This document shows, in pieces, positions 9,033-17,340 of a stretch of 54,127 nucleotides of DNA (within the stretch, counting starts at the first letter, position 1; each line of letters begins with the position of its first letter). The position numbers and the translations under genes are program-made. Below the pieces are notes generated by a model. It made no database searches and was not told the DNA's origin. It saw nothing but the letters and a program-made list of their open reading frames with translations. Source of the stretch: Bacteroidota bacterium (GTDB taxonomy: Bacteria; Bacteroidota; Bacteroidia; Cytophagales; Cyclobacteriaceae); contig JAQCLE010000016.1 of the NCBI GenBank assembly GCA_027592755.1, positions 1 through 54,127 on the forward strand, given 5' to 3'.

Positions 9033-10022
9033 CTTCTCCATCGATACGACAACGTTTCCAATCTTTTCTCCTGATTCGATATAGCGGTGGGCCTCCGGCA
9101 CATGTTCCAGCGTGTAACTCTTGTCGATTACGGCTTTTAGTTTGCCATCGGCCATTAGATTTTTGAGGTAATCTAAATCTTCACTGGTGTCATTGGCCAG
9201 TGCGAAAATAAACTGCTTACCCGTTCCCCTGATCTTACTTAGCATTTCCTGACAAAGTCCGGAGATTACCTGACCCACCCAGGGTGTAGCCAGAATGTAT
9301 CGACCGTTGGGTTTGAGTGTTTTCATAATAAGGGGAACAGACCGCGAGCCTCTTACATCAAAAATTACATCGTAGGATTCCTTATGTTTTGTAAAATCTT
9401 CTTGCGTGTAATCGATTACCTGGTCTGCACCAATTTCGCGAAGTATGTCCAACTTGTTTGTGCTATCCACTCCAGTTACTTTAGCGCCAAAAAGTTTTGC
9501 CAGTTGTAAGGCATAGGTCCCAAAGTTACCGGAAGCACCAATGATCAATACTTTTTCGTTCGGTTGAATCTTTGCCTTTCTCATGTAGTGCAATGCATTG
9601 CTTCCTGCTGTAGCCAGGGTGGAGGCTTCTTCAGGTGTTATGCCATCCGGTTTGATGGATAAAGGATAGGATGTTTTAACGCATGTATACTCCGCATGTG
9701 CTCCAAGTCTTAACCGTGTGTTGCCAAATACCTGATCTCCGGGCTTAAAGTTTTTCACGTCTTTACCAACACCCACCACCTCGCCGGCAAGATCCATTCC
9801 CGGTACTAGAAATTTTGGCTTGAGAATCCCCATGTAAATGCGGACTGGAAGCCAGAACAAAACATGCATATCAAATCTTCTGAGTTCACAATCCCCAGGA
9901 GAAACTGCAGCAGCACGGACTTTAACTAGTACTTCATCGTCCTTCGGTGATGGTTTTTCTATTTCACCCAATTTCAAAACTTCAGGGGATCCATAAGCTG
10001 TCCACAATACTGCTTTCATCAT
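9030..10022 (-). CDS. NAD(P)-dependent medium-chain alcohol dehydrogenase/quinone reductase
   Basis: A 330-residue cytosolic MDR-superfamily oxidoreductase. The GroES-like N-terminal half (1-125) contains VKVRAAAVSPGDCELR and PGMDLAGEVVGVGKDV; the Rossmann half has the NADPH motif IGASGNFGTYALQLAK near residues 158-173. The cysteines and the GHE motif that bind catalytic zinc are absent, which places it with zinc-independent quinone oxidoreductase-like enzymes acting on enones or quinones. The substrate cannot be predicted. It follows the nucleotide cyclase gene by 30 bases on the same strand and is probably co-transcribed with it; the functional link is unclear. Confidence 0.88.
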   Translation of the reverse strand: MMKAVLWTAYGSPEVLKLGEIEKPSPKDDEVLVKVRAAAVSPGDCELRRFDMHVLFWLPVRIYMGILKPKFLVPGMDLAGEVVGVGKDVKNFKPGDQVFGNTRLRLGAHAEYTCVKTSYPLSIKPDGITPEEASTLATAGSNALHYMRKAKIQPNEKVLIIGASGNFGTYALQLAKLFGAKVTGVDSTNKLDILREIGADQVIDYTQEDFTKHKESYDVIFDVRGSRSVPLIMKTLKPNGRYILATPWVGQVISGLCQEMLSKIRGTGKQFIFALANDTSEDLDYLKNLMADGKLKAVIDKSYTLEHVPEAHRYIESGEKIGNVVVSMEK

Positions 10023-10052
10023 AATATTGATTTGTTTTTTGTATACTCAATT

Positions 10053-10682
10053 TTAATTATCTCTCCGTTCAAGGTATTGATCCAGTGCATAAACTTTGTG
10101 CATACCTTTTTTCCCTTTTGCAAAGATGTTATAACTGTCGGTAGTAGCACAAGGGTTAAACTTTTGATAGATCGTTTCTGAAATCAGAAATTGAGTGTTA
10201 ATTGATTTGTTGGCTTCTTCTATGCGCCTGGCAAAATTTACAGTGTCGCCAATGGCTGCCTGCTTTTGCATTCCTTCAATACCGATCGTGCTCCAAAGGA
10301 CAGGACCCGTGTGTGCGCCCATTCTTACTTTAAATTGATGCCCATAAAACCCATTCAGTTCTCTTTCAAAATCCAATACTGCAGACTGCAGCGTGATGCC
10401 AGCGCAAAGCATGTTAGCTGTATGGTTCTTATCCTCATCCAATCCAAAAAGTGCAAGAAACCCGTCACCGTAGTAGTCAATGATGGTGCCCTGCTTTGAC
10501 TTAATGATGTTGCCCGCGATGCTGAAGTAGGCATTTAAGATCTGTGCCACTTCATGCGTGGATGTCGATTCTGCAAGGGCAGTATAATTTGCGATATCCA
10601 CAAACAGGGCAGAAACGTTTTTTTCAACTCCTGTTGGTGACTGTTGGGCAAAAGGGAATTGGGTGATGGTCTGACTATACAT
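10053..10682 (-). CDS. class III adenylate/guanylate cyclase
   Basis: A 209-residue stand-alone cyclase catalytic domain making a 3',5'-cyclic nucleotide from ATP or GTP. The two metal-binding aspartates are visible: D29 in ALFVDIANYT and D73 in DYYGDGFLALFG. RMGAHTGPV and the segment GDTVNFARRIEEAN complete the class III signature. There is no membrane segment, HAMP or sensor domain, only about 20 extra N-terminal residues, so it should be a soluble enzyme regulated by expression or by a partner. Substrate choice (ATP or GTP) is not certain. It is the first gene of a likely two-gene unit with the MDR oxidoreductase, and is divergent from the Nudix regulator. Confidence 0.87.
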   Translation of the reverse strand: MYSQTITQFPFAQQSPTGVEKNVSALFVDIANYTALAESTSTHEVAQILNAYFSIAGNIIKSKQGTIIDYYGDGFLALFGLDEDKNHTANMLCAGITLQSAVLDFERELNGFYGHQFKVRMGAHTGPVLWSTIGIEGMQKQAAIGDTVNFARRIEEANKSINTQFLISETIYQKFNPCATTDSYNIFAKGKKGMHKVYALDQYLERRDN

Positions 10683-10876
10683 AATGCGTATTTTTCGTTG
10701 TTAATTGTGTACATATAACGCAAATATAATCTGAGAGTTGCGGAATTCATTAAATATGTGTTAAAATCACGCAAAAAGATAGATCTCATTTTGAAAATCG
10801 GCGTTTTACGGCGATTCAATTGCTTTTTGAAAGAAGAAATTTTTTTGTTGTGTGCAGAACTCCTTATCTTCATTGC

Positions 10877-11566
10877 GTGCAAACTACACAAAATATAAAA
10901 GTGACTGTAGATGCTGTGGTATTTGGCTACAGTCGAATGGATGGCGTGTCTCTGTTGTTGATTAAAAGAAAGTACGATCCCTTCAAGGGCTCATGGGCAA
11001 TACCAGGTGGATTTGTTTTGGATGATGAGTCACTGGAAGATGCTGTGGAACGAGAACTACAGGAAGAAACGGGATTGAGGATTAATTACCTGGAGCAACT
11101 CTACACGTTTGGCAAGCCTGAGCGCGATCCGCGTTCCCGGATCGTTTCCGTTGCCTACTTTGGATTGGTTAAGTCCACTCAATTTCAAAAGTTACGAGCC
11201 ACTACAGATGCTGAAGAGGCTGCCTGGTTCACATTTAAAAAACTGCCCAAACTCGCTTTTGATCATAAGAAAATACTAAACGTATCCATTGAGCGATTGC
11301 GTGGAAAGATTACCTATCAACCTATAGGCTTTGAATTGCTTGACAAAAAGTTTCCTTTCTCCGATTTAGAGCATTTATACGGCAGCTTATTGGGCAGACC
11401 AATTGACAGGCGTAATTTCAAAAAGAAAGTAATGAGCATGGGTATCCTCGATGAGCTGGATGAAAAAGCCAAATCCACTGGAGCTGGCAGGCCTGGAAGT
11501 CTTTTTCAATTCAACAAAGCCACCTACGATCGATTATTGAAAAACGGAATGCACTTTGAGATTTAG
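10877..11566 (+). CDS. Nudix hydrolase with C-terminal winged-helix domain (NrtR-like)
   Basis: The N-terminal half is a Nudix domain with a perfect box of the form G-x5-E-x7-REL-x-EE-x-GL (beginning GGFVLDDESLEDAVEREL). The C-terminal half (last ~95 residues) has the composition of the winged helix of NrtR-type regulators (DLEHLYGSLLGRPIDRRNF, then GRPGSLFQFN). Such proteins either sense ADP-ribose or related sugars nucleotides and repress transcription, or hydrolyse them. No ATG exists upstream of the conserved start: candidates are TTG 10820, GTG 10850 and GTG 10877. I chose the GTG at 10877 because the Nudix homology (VTVDAVVFGYS) begins about 10 residues later. Single-gene unit; the target operon is not identifiable here. 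Confidence 0.85.
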   Translation: MQTTQNIKVTVDAVVFGYSRMDGVSLLLIKRKYDPFKGSWAIPGGFVLDDESLEDAVERELQEETGLRINYLEQLYTFGKPERDPRSRIVSVAYFGLVKSTQFQKLRATTDAEEAAWFTFKKLPKLAFDHKKILNVSIERLRGKITYQPIGFELLDKKFPFSDLEHLYGSLLGRPIDRRNFKKKVMSMGILDELDEKAKSTGAGRPGSLFQFNKATYDRLLKNGMHFEI

Positions 11567-11657
11567 TACTGAATTTCTTTTAGTCCGTCATTTTAATAAA
11601 TAAGCAAAGCATTGTGTAAGTGTTCAAGGGATGAAATAAATGAGCCTGATACTCAGT

Positions 11658-11698
11658 CACATTTGCATGCGTTGAGCCAAACTCAATGGATAAATGTG
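11658..11698. terminator. possible bidirectional terminator hairpin
   Basis: In the spacer between convergent genes, an outer stem CACATTT/AAATGTG encloses an inner hairpin TTGAG-ccaaa-CTCAA, separated by small unpaired bulges. Position between two converging stop codons suggests a shared transcription end. No strong U tract is present. Confidence 0.3.
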
Positions 11699-11731
11699 AG
11701 GTTTTATAAGTCGGTTCAAAATTGTGATCTG

Positions 11732-12649
11732 TTATTTGGGAATTTCTCTGATATCAAGCTTCCTGCCATTTCCATTAACTGCTGAGACGGTAAAAAATCC
11801 CAAAGCCTCTTCATCTGCAGGTGCGATAATATTAGTTGGGACATTACTTAAAGGCGTAGCAAACAGCTCACCGAACCCACCGGGTCTGTCGATCTGAAGT
11901 GCCATTTCATTCAGGAAGAGAAAGGCATCTTTAGGTATTGAATGAATTTCGACATAAATGGAGTCTCCATCAGAATAGGGTGAGAGAAAATTGTCATTAT
12001 TATCCTCATCAATTGGGTTGATCGCATCCCGGATCGGGGGAATGAAAATAAGGCCATCAATGTTACCACCTTCAGAAAATCCGGCATCAAATGCAATGTT
12101 GATCTCGGCTGGTTTGTTAAGATAGTTCCCGTTTTTATACGTTTTGATCCAGTAGGTATCACCGCTTCCTACCAGGTCCCTTGACCAAAATTCCGCAAAA
12201 TAGCTATCAGGGAAAACGAAGTCTTTTTCCTCAAACCGGAATGATATGCTATCAACAACTGGTACCCTATTCATTGATGAAAATGCCTGGTATAATTTAC
12301 CATCATAGTCGACTTCAAGGGTATAATCGTTGCCAATTTCTCCAAAAGACTCACCAACTCCTGGAGTCCATTTGTAGGAACCGTTACCTGTATCATTGAA
12401 ACTGTATGTGATCCCATTATTGTCTGTTATTGTAACCAAAGCACCGATAACACCCACAGCCAGGTTATTATCAAAATAAGGGCGAGATTCGGTAATTTGA
12501 ATTACCTGCTCGACAGGCTTATTATTGATCCATGCGTCGATGACAATTGTTGGATTGGCATCCTTCAGGGTTGGATAGATGCGATCTTCACAAGATATGA
12601 TTGTAACAGTCAGTATGAATAACAATATTTTTATCGGGATAAGCTTCAT
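11732..12649 (-). CDS. DUF4249 domain-containing lipoprotein
   Basis: A 305-residue protein with a lipoprotein signal (LLFILTVTIISC, lipidated Cys at about residue 20) and the DUF4249 pattern: an opening TIVIDAWINN, the VTITDNNG segment and the W-free beta-rich body. DUF4249 proteins of Bacteroidota are nearly always encoded directly after a TonB-dependent receptor, as here, where the receptor stop lies one base from this start. The partner is thought to act at the outer-membrane surface; the exact role and ligand are unknown. Translation is probably coupled to the receptor gene. Confidence 0.85.
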   Translation of the reverse strand: MKLIPIKILLFILTVTIISCEDRIYPTLKDANPTIVIDAWINNKPVEQVIQITESRPYFDNNLAVGVIGALVTITDNNGITYSFNDTGNGSYKWTPGVGESFGEIGNDYTLEVDYDGKLYQAFSSMNRVPVVDSISFRFEEKDFVFPDSYFAEFWSRDLVGSGDTYWIKTYKNGNYLNKPAEINIAFDAGFSEGGNIDGLIFIPPIRDAINPIDEDNNDNFLSPYSDGDSIYVEIHSIPKDAFLFLNEMALQIDRPGGFGELFATPLSNVPTNIIAPADEEALGFFTVSAVNGNGRKLDIREIPK

Positions 12650-12650
12650 A

Positions 12651-15038
12651 TCAGAACTTGAAATTATATGAAATGGATGGGAGCAAAGTTCCGATAATTG
12701 ATACCCGGGTTGCCCGGGTCTCTATCACCTTACCGGGAAACGGTCTTTGATCAGCCTGAGAAAAATAGATTGAAAACGGATTGCGCCTGCCGTAAACATT
12801 GTAGATGGAAAAAATCCAATAGTCTTCATTCTTTCTTTTCTTATCTTTTCTAAACTGTTTTCCCTTTAAAGTAGCCGAGATGTCCAAACGGTGAAAAGAA
12901 TCTATTCTGAGATTGTTTCTCGAATTCTCCTGGTTATATGGAATGGCATACCCCTGTATTTCAAACCGGGAAGTTGGGAATGTCGCCGGAGTACCGGAAA
13001 TGAAGCTGAAGTTCGCTGAAAAGGACCATCTTCCGGGAGTTTCATAGAATGAGGCAATCTTCATGTTATGGGCCTGATCGTATCGGGTGGGATACCAGTT
13101 TCCATTGTTAATGCCATCAATTTGTAACTCAGTTCTGGCAATTGTATAGCTCAGCCAGCCTGTCAATGGGCCTTCATTCTTTTTAAGATAGAACTCCAAA
13201 CCATAAGCCCGTCCCTGTCCGGCAAGAAGATCGCCTTCAATGAACTCATTGATCAAAATATCTGCCCCATCGATATAGTCTATCTGGTTGTAAGTTTTTC
13301 GATAATATGCTTCAACTGAAGATTCGTAGGCATTTTCTGATCCGAAATTTTTGAAATAGCCAAGTGCTACCTGATGCCCCATCTGTGGTTTCACATTATT
13401 CGTACTGGGAATCCAAATATCCAACGGATTAGAGGCTGTTGTATTTGATATCAGGTGAATGTATTGAACGGTCCGGTTATAGCTTGTCTTAAGTGAACTA
13501 TTGGAAGTCAACTGATATTTGAAGGCGAATCGGGGTTCCAGATTACTATAGTTTTGTATTACCTCAAAGTTTTCGGATTCCATGGTATTAATGACTGATC
13601 TCCTGGTTCCCGGCTCGGGGTTATCAAACTCATAGTACTTACTATCTCCAAGAAATTCAAAATTTGACCATCTGAGGCCATATTGCAATGAAATTTTGTT
13701 GTTGATCTTTTGGTCGTTGGACAAGTAGAAGCCTGTTTCTAACGCATTCTTCTCGTCTATGCTTATATCCCGAACTTCACCGTTACTCACACCAACTGCA
13801 TTGGCTGGTTCAAAATTAAAAAAGAGTATATCCGCTCCAAAAGTGACTTCATTCTGAGGATTGATAAAGTAATTAAATTCAGGTTTGAAGTTGAAAGTAT
13901 TGATTTCTGAATTCCAGGTGAACTTATCAAGGTCATCTTCTCCAAACGCCAATTCATAGTCATAGTTACTATAGAAAAGGGTGAAATTTGAAAACAGCCG
14001 ATCATTAAAAAGGTGATTCCATCTCAAGGTGGAGGTAGTGTTGCCCCAGTTAAACCCTTGTTGTGCATCAAACTTAAAGTTATCTCTCCCAAAATAACCG
14101 GAAAGAAAGACACGGTTCTTGGGATCAATGTTATAGTTGGTTTTAAGTGTGAGATCATAGAAGTTGAGGGCAGCTCCGTCTGCCAAAACATCGGTAAATA
14201 CTTTGGCAAAAATATCTGCATAGGAACGTCTTCCGGCAATAATAAAAGAGGCTTTGTCTTTTTTAAAAGGTGCCTCGAGGGCCAAACGGCTAAAGATGCT
14301 GCCAACACCTCCCTGACCACTGAACTCCTTGCTGTTTCCTTCTTTCATCCGGATGTCGAGAATGGAAGCGATTCGTCCGCCATATCTTGCTGGTATTCCT
14401 CCTTTGATGAGCTGAATGTCTTTTACTGCATCAGGGTTGAATACTGAGAAAAAGCCCAATAAATGAGAGGAATTGTATACAGGAGCTTCGTCAAGGAGCA
14501 CCAGGTTTTGACCAACACTTCCTCCACGAACATTAAAACCGGTTGTACCTTCTCCTACTGCAGATACCCCTGGTAAAGTCTGGATACTTTTCAGTACATC
14601 TACTTCACCGAGAAAGGAGGGGAGTTTCTGAATGGATTGGATGTCCAGCTTGTTGCTACTCATCTGAACACTTGAGACGTTATCATCCTCAGGCTCTCCC
14701 AGGACAATAATTTCATCCAGTTGCTGCCCTTCTGTAATTAGCTCAATGTCAATTCTTTCATTGTTGTTAAGTTCAATGGTCTTTGATTCGGTATTGTAAC
14801 CCAGATAGCGAAATTCAATATGATAAATACCTTCTTCCAGGGTGATTGAATAAAACCCGTAGAAATTCGTAACCGCTCCGGATTCCAATTCCTGGACATA
14901 GATGGTTGCACCAATTAGACTCTCGCCATTGGAGGCATCTCGTATGTATCCATTGATAGTATGTTTGTCCTGCCCCTGGATTTGTAATGGGAACAAAGCT
15001 ATTGATAAAAGAAAGGGAATCAGGTTATGCAAATTCAT
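12651..15038 (-). CDS. TonB-dependent receptor with CarboxypepD_reg N-terminus
   Basis: A 795-residue outer-membrane receptor. It has a Sec signal peptide (ending near residue 22, QIQG/QD), a CarboxypepD_reg-like domain (about 25-110, with NGESLIGATIYVQ), a plug domain (about 140-235, including TTGFNVRGGSVGQNL and GGIPARYGGRIAS) and a beta-barrel ending in the aromatic SYNFKF typical of Bam substrates. It imports or binds an unknown ligand using TonB energy. It is shorter than SusC-type receptors (about 1000 residues), and no SusD partner is present; instead a DUF4249 lipoprotein follows immediately. This makes a glycan ligand less likely than a peptide, metal chelate or other small molecule, though that is inference. 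Confidence 0.92.
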   Translation of the reverse strand: MNLHNLIPFLLSIALFPLQIQGQDKHTINGYIRDASNGESLIGATIYVQELESGAVTNFYGFYSITLEEGIYHIEFRYLGYNTESKTIELNNNERIDIELITEGQQLDEIIVLGEPEDDNVSSVQMSSNKLDIQSIQKLPSFLGEVDVLKSIQTLPGVSAVGEGTTGFNVRGGSVGQNLVLLDEAPVYNSSHLLGFFSVFNPDAVKDIQLIKGGIPARYGGRIASILDIRMKEGNSKEFSGQGGVGSIFSRLALEAPFKKDKASFIIAGRRSYADIFAKVFTDVLADGAALNFYDLTLKTNYNIDPKNRVFLSGYFGRDNFKFDAQQGFNWGNTTSTLRWNHLFNDRLFSNFTLFYSNYDYELAFGEDDLDKFTWNSEINTFNFKPEFNYFINPQNEVTFGADILFFNFEPANAVGVSNGEVRDISIDEKNALETGFYLSNDQKINNKISLQYGLRWSNFEFLGDSKYYEFDNPEPGTRRSVINTMESENFEVIQNYSNLEPRFAFKYQLTSNSSLKTSYNRTVQYIHLISNTTASNPLDIWIPSTNNVKPQMGHQVALGYFKNFGSENAYESSVEAYYRKTYNQIDYIDGADILINEFIEGDLLAGQGRAYGLEFYLKKNEGPLTGWLSYTIARTELQIDGINNGNWYPTRYDQAHNMKIASFYETPGRWSFSANFSFISGTPATFPTSRFEIQGYAIPYNQENSRNNLRIDSFHRLDISATLKGKQFRKDKKRKNEDYWIFSIYNVYGRRNPFSIYFSQADQRPFPGKVIETRATRVSIIGTLLPSISYNFKF

Positions 15039-15189
15039 TCAAAAACGCACACAAAGCTTGTGCGAAAATAGGGTTGTTTTTTGTGTTGGGTAATGTTCAT
15101 TCCAAATTGAAATGTACCAGACAATTAATCTGATTTATTAGCATAAGGCTAACTGTACGAACTAAGTACCTAAAAGTTTAATGATTGTC

Positions 15190-15729
15190 CTAAAATAATC
15201 TTTCAAATGGAGGTTTCACACCTTTTAATCTCAGGTACACCGTAGTCTGACCCCTATGATGTGTCTGATGCTCAAATCCCTTTTTGAAAATGGCCTCTTT
15301 TGTCAAATCAAACCGATAAAGTCGGGCGCTTTCAATCAGGTTTGCTTCCGTCAAACTTTTTAGTGCTTCCATTGCGGCATCATAACTGGCCATGGTCACA
15401 TTTGTTACCAGCTCCTTGGTTTGCATATCAGCCCGCAGTTCAAGAGAATCACCGGGATAGGGATTTTCTCTCCCTGTTGCAGCAGCCACATATCGAAAGT
15501 TCACCGCTGTTATGTGCAGGTATTGTTGAGCAAAACTTCGCATTTCTGGTGTAGGTTTATAACCGTATCCTTCTTCAGGCATGGCATCCAGATAATCTTG
15601 GGTATAAAGTTTAGCACGCTGCCAGTCTTCAATCATTTGATCAATTGCAATTGTAGATTCAGTGATTGTTTTGCTGCCAGTCATGGCTATTAAAAAAATA
15701 AAGACGAAGGCAAATAGTATCTGTTTCAT
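15190..15729 (-). CDS. DinB-family protein with signal peptide
   Basis: A 179-residue four-helix-bundle protein of the DinB/YfiT-like family. The putative metal-binding histidines are H72 (QYLHITAVNFRY) and H154/H157/H158 (HQTHHRGQ), the usual triad positions. An N-terminal hydrophobic segment (residues 4-17) suggests export to the periplasm, as in many Bacteroidota DinB paralogues. Some family members are thiol-dependent S-transferases, but for exported members the substrate is not known. It is a single gene, separated by more than 100 bases from its neighbours. Confidence 0.82.
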   Translation of the reverse strand: MKQILFAFVFIFLIAMTGSKTITESTIAIDQMIEDWQRAKLYTQDYLDAMPEEGYGYKPTPEMRSFAQQYLHITAVNFRYVAAATGRENPYPGDSLELRADMQTKELVTNVTMASYDAAMEALKSLTEANLIESARLYRFDLTKEAIFKKGFEHQTHHRGQTTVYLRLKGVKPPFERLF

Positions 15730-15835
15730 TGATTGATGAATTAAATTATGTCCAGCAGGGTCAAGAGTTCAAAGCTAAATAGGCTTGTTCGTCACAAGAC
15801 CAGCAAGGGCAACATTTGGTATATCTTTTCCTGAT

Positions 15836-16924
15836 CTACAGTTTCATAGCACAATTCTGTGCGGCTGATTTATAAATTGCCTCTACGACACGAATATCTC
15901 TCAAGCCTTCTTCTCCGGGAGCAATCAGCGCTGTGTTATTCATAATCGCATTGGCATCATCGTCCATTTGTTTCGCCTGTTGATTCTCTATTGGAAAATT
16001 GATGACAGTTCCATCTGACATGCTTCCCTTATTGCCACTGTACGACGAATGTGGTTCCATCTTAAGCCATCCTTTTTCATAGTTGACCTGCAGGTAATTC
16101 ATACCAATGCCAAAACTTGTGTGACAAGCAGCACGGGCACCGCTGGGAAATTCCAACTGGAACATCATCGTTTCTTCTACCTCACGGTATATATCCGGTC
16201 TGGTGGTAGAGGCTTGCGCCAAAACCGAAACAGGCTCCTCACCGGTTGCCAGTCGGGCACCCTGTAAAGTATAAACACCCATATCTCCCATAACGCCACC
16301 CCCCAAATTTTTCTTTTGTTTCCAATGGTCAGTTCGGGCATCAAAGTAGCCGGCTGCTGAAGTAACCATTCTTACTTTTCCGAATCGTTGATCCTTGGCT
16401 ACTTTCATATAAGCCTGAATATTAGGATCATGCTGACATCGATAGCCAATGGCCAGTTTCACTTTGTTGTCCTTACAAGATTTGATCATAGCTTCGCAAT
16501 GGGTTACGGATGGCGCCATGGGTTTTTCACACCACACATGTTTTCCGGATTTTGCGGCCCGGGCAGTATATTCAGCATGCATAGAGGGAGGCAATACGAT
16601 ATAGACTACGTCAATAGCAGGGTTGTTGGCAATTCCATCGAAATTTTGATAGTTATAAATGTTCTTATCCTCAAGCCCATATTTTTTCTGCCATTCCGGA
16701 ATCTTTTCAGGGCTACCAGTTACAATGCCTTTGAGTTCGCAATTGCGGGTAAGTTGAAGTGCCGGGGCGAGTAAACTGGTGCTGTAGTAGCCTAATCCTA
16801 ATAGAGCAACACCCAGTTTTTCTTGTTGAGGTCGGGTAGCTGATAGCAATACGTTTGGTAAGAAGGCAGTTGAGGCAGCTATGACTCCTGCTTTCTGAAT
16901 AAATACACGTCTTTGATTTTTCAT
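15836..16924 (-). CDS. Tat-exported Gfo/Idh/MocA family oxidoreductase
   Basis: A 362-residue NAD(P)-dependent sugar oxidoreductase. The N-terminal Rossmann fold begins after the signal (GVALLGLGYYSTSLLAPAL); CEKPMAPSVTHCE contains the EKP motif whose lysine is catalytic in the family. The N-terminus QRRVFIQKAG followed by a hydrophobic stretch is a twin-arginine signal, so the cofactor-loaded enzyme is predicted to be exported folded. It would oxidise, reduce or epimerise a sugar or sugar-derived compound. It is near a mannonate dehydratase and a GH26 mannanase on the same strand, which hints at hexuronate or mannose-derived substrates. The spacer to the upstream gene is 416 bases and contains a gene remnant, so co-transcription is uncertain. 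Confidence 0.88.
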   Translation of the reverse strand: MKNQRRVFIQKAGVIAASTAFLPNVLLSATRPQQEKLGVALLGLGYYSTSLLAPALQLTRNCELKGIVTGSPEKIPEWQKKYGLEDKNIYNYQNFDGIANNPAIDVVYIVLPPSMHAEYTARAAKSGKHVWCEKPMAPSVTHCEAMIKSCKDNKVKLAIGYRCQHDPNIQAYMKVAKDQRFGKVRMVTSAAGYFDARTDHWKQKKNLGGGVMGDMGVYTLQGARLATGEEPVSVLAQASTTRPDIYREVEETMMFQLEFPSGARAACHTSFGIGMNYLQVNYEKGWLKMEPHSSYSGNKGSMSDGTVINFPIENQQAKQMDDDANAIMNNTALIAPGEEGLRDIRVVEAIYKSAAQNCAMKL

Positions 16925-17096
16925 AGATTCAAATTAACTAAAAAATGAAGAAGTTAAATGGATTAAATCATTTTACTCTCTTCCCTAAATGATTCAGTTC
17001 AACAGACTCACTCTATATTCTTTAAATCTAAGGGGTTTTCAATACTTTTTAGCCCACTGAGTGTAACCAAATAGAAGGTAAACCCCCATTAATCCA
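16925..17096. other. spacer without a recognisable gene
   Basis: AT-rich leader of the Gfo/Idh/MocA gene, between that gene and the mannonate dehydratase remnant. I see no ORF with coding character and no clear repeat; it presumably contains the promoter of the oxidoreductase. Confidence 0.4.
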
Positions 17097-17273
17097 CTAT
17101 ACCTGGCTTTTATGCACTGCCTCCATTAAACCCTTGATGTAACCCAGGGCATAAATAAAACCGATGGTGCTGTACCCTGGATGTTCATTGCTGTCATTGG
17201 CCATGGTCGGTACGTGATTTTTGCTTGCGGTTGGTGTTATCACCGCCCGCCCAATTGGACTTGTTTCACTCAT
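17097..17273 (-). pseudogene. truncated second copy of mannonate dehydratase (C-terminal remnant)
   Basis: Read on the minus strand, 17097-17213 encodes the last 39 residues of the adjacent mannonate dehydratase, from NHVPTMANDSNEHPG to AVHKSQV. Compared with the intact gene there is one amino-acid change (Asp to Asn at the left edge); the other 38 codons are identical at protein level. At DNA level ten of those codons differ, all synonymously, and the stop is TAG instead of TAA. Upstream of the homology the frame stays open to an ATG at 17273 through an unrelated stretch (MSETSPIGRAVITPTASK) lying inside a hairpin-rich element. The rest of the gene is missing. The synonymous-only divergence means this copy evolved as a functional gene before being truncated. 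A short 58-residue fusion peptide could still be made, but function is doubtful. Confidence 0.8.
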
Positions 17274-17304
17274 AAATTATGGTTGGTGACAACACCAACC
17301 ATAA
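17227..17304. repeat. double-hairpin (REP/MITE-like) element
   Basis: Two related palindromes sit 50 bases apart. The outer one, 17277-17304, has perfect 12-base arms (TTATGGTTGGTG and complement) with the loop ACAA. The inner one, 17227-17246, has GCGG/CCGC ends around GGTG-ttat-CACC. Both contain GGTTGGTG-N4-CACC as a direct repeat. The element occupies exactly the place where homology of the truncated mannonate dehydratase copy stops, so it may mark an insertion or deletion breakpoint. It could alternatively serve as terminator of the intact gene at 17341. Confidence 0.55.
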
Positions 17305-17340
17305 GCTAAAAATGGAATTCCTTTCATTGTGCTTTGATTT

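Noticed and set aside
10535-10891. 118-residue minus-strand frame spanning the cyclase start and Nudix leader
   Set aside because: Overlaps cyclase coding sequence in another frame and ends in the Nudix leader; no motif.
14013-14447. 144-residue frame antisense to the TonB receptor
   Set aside because: Fully inside the receptor gene, no recognisable domain, low plausibility.
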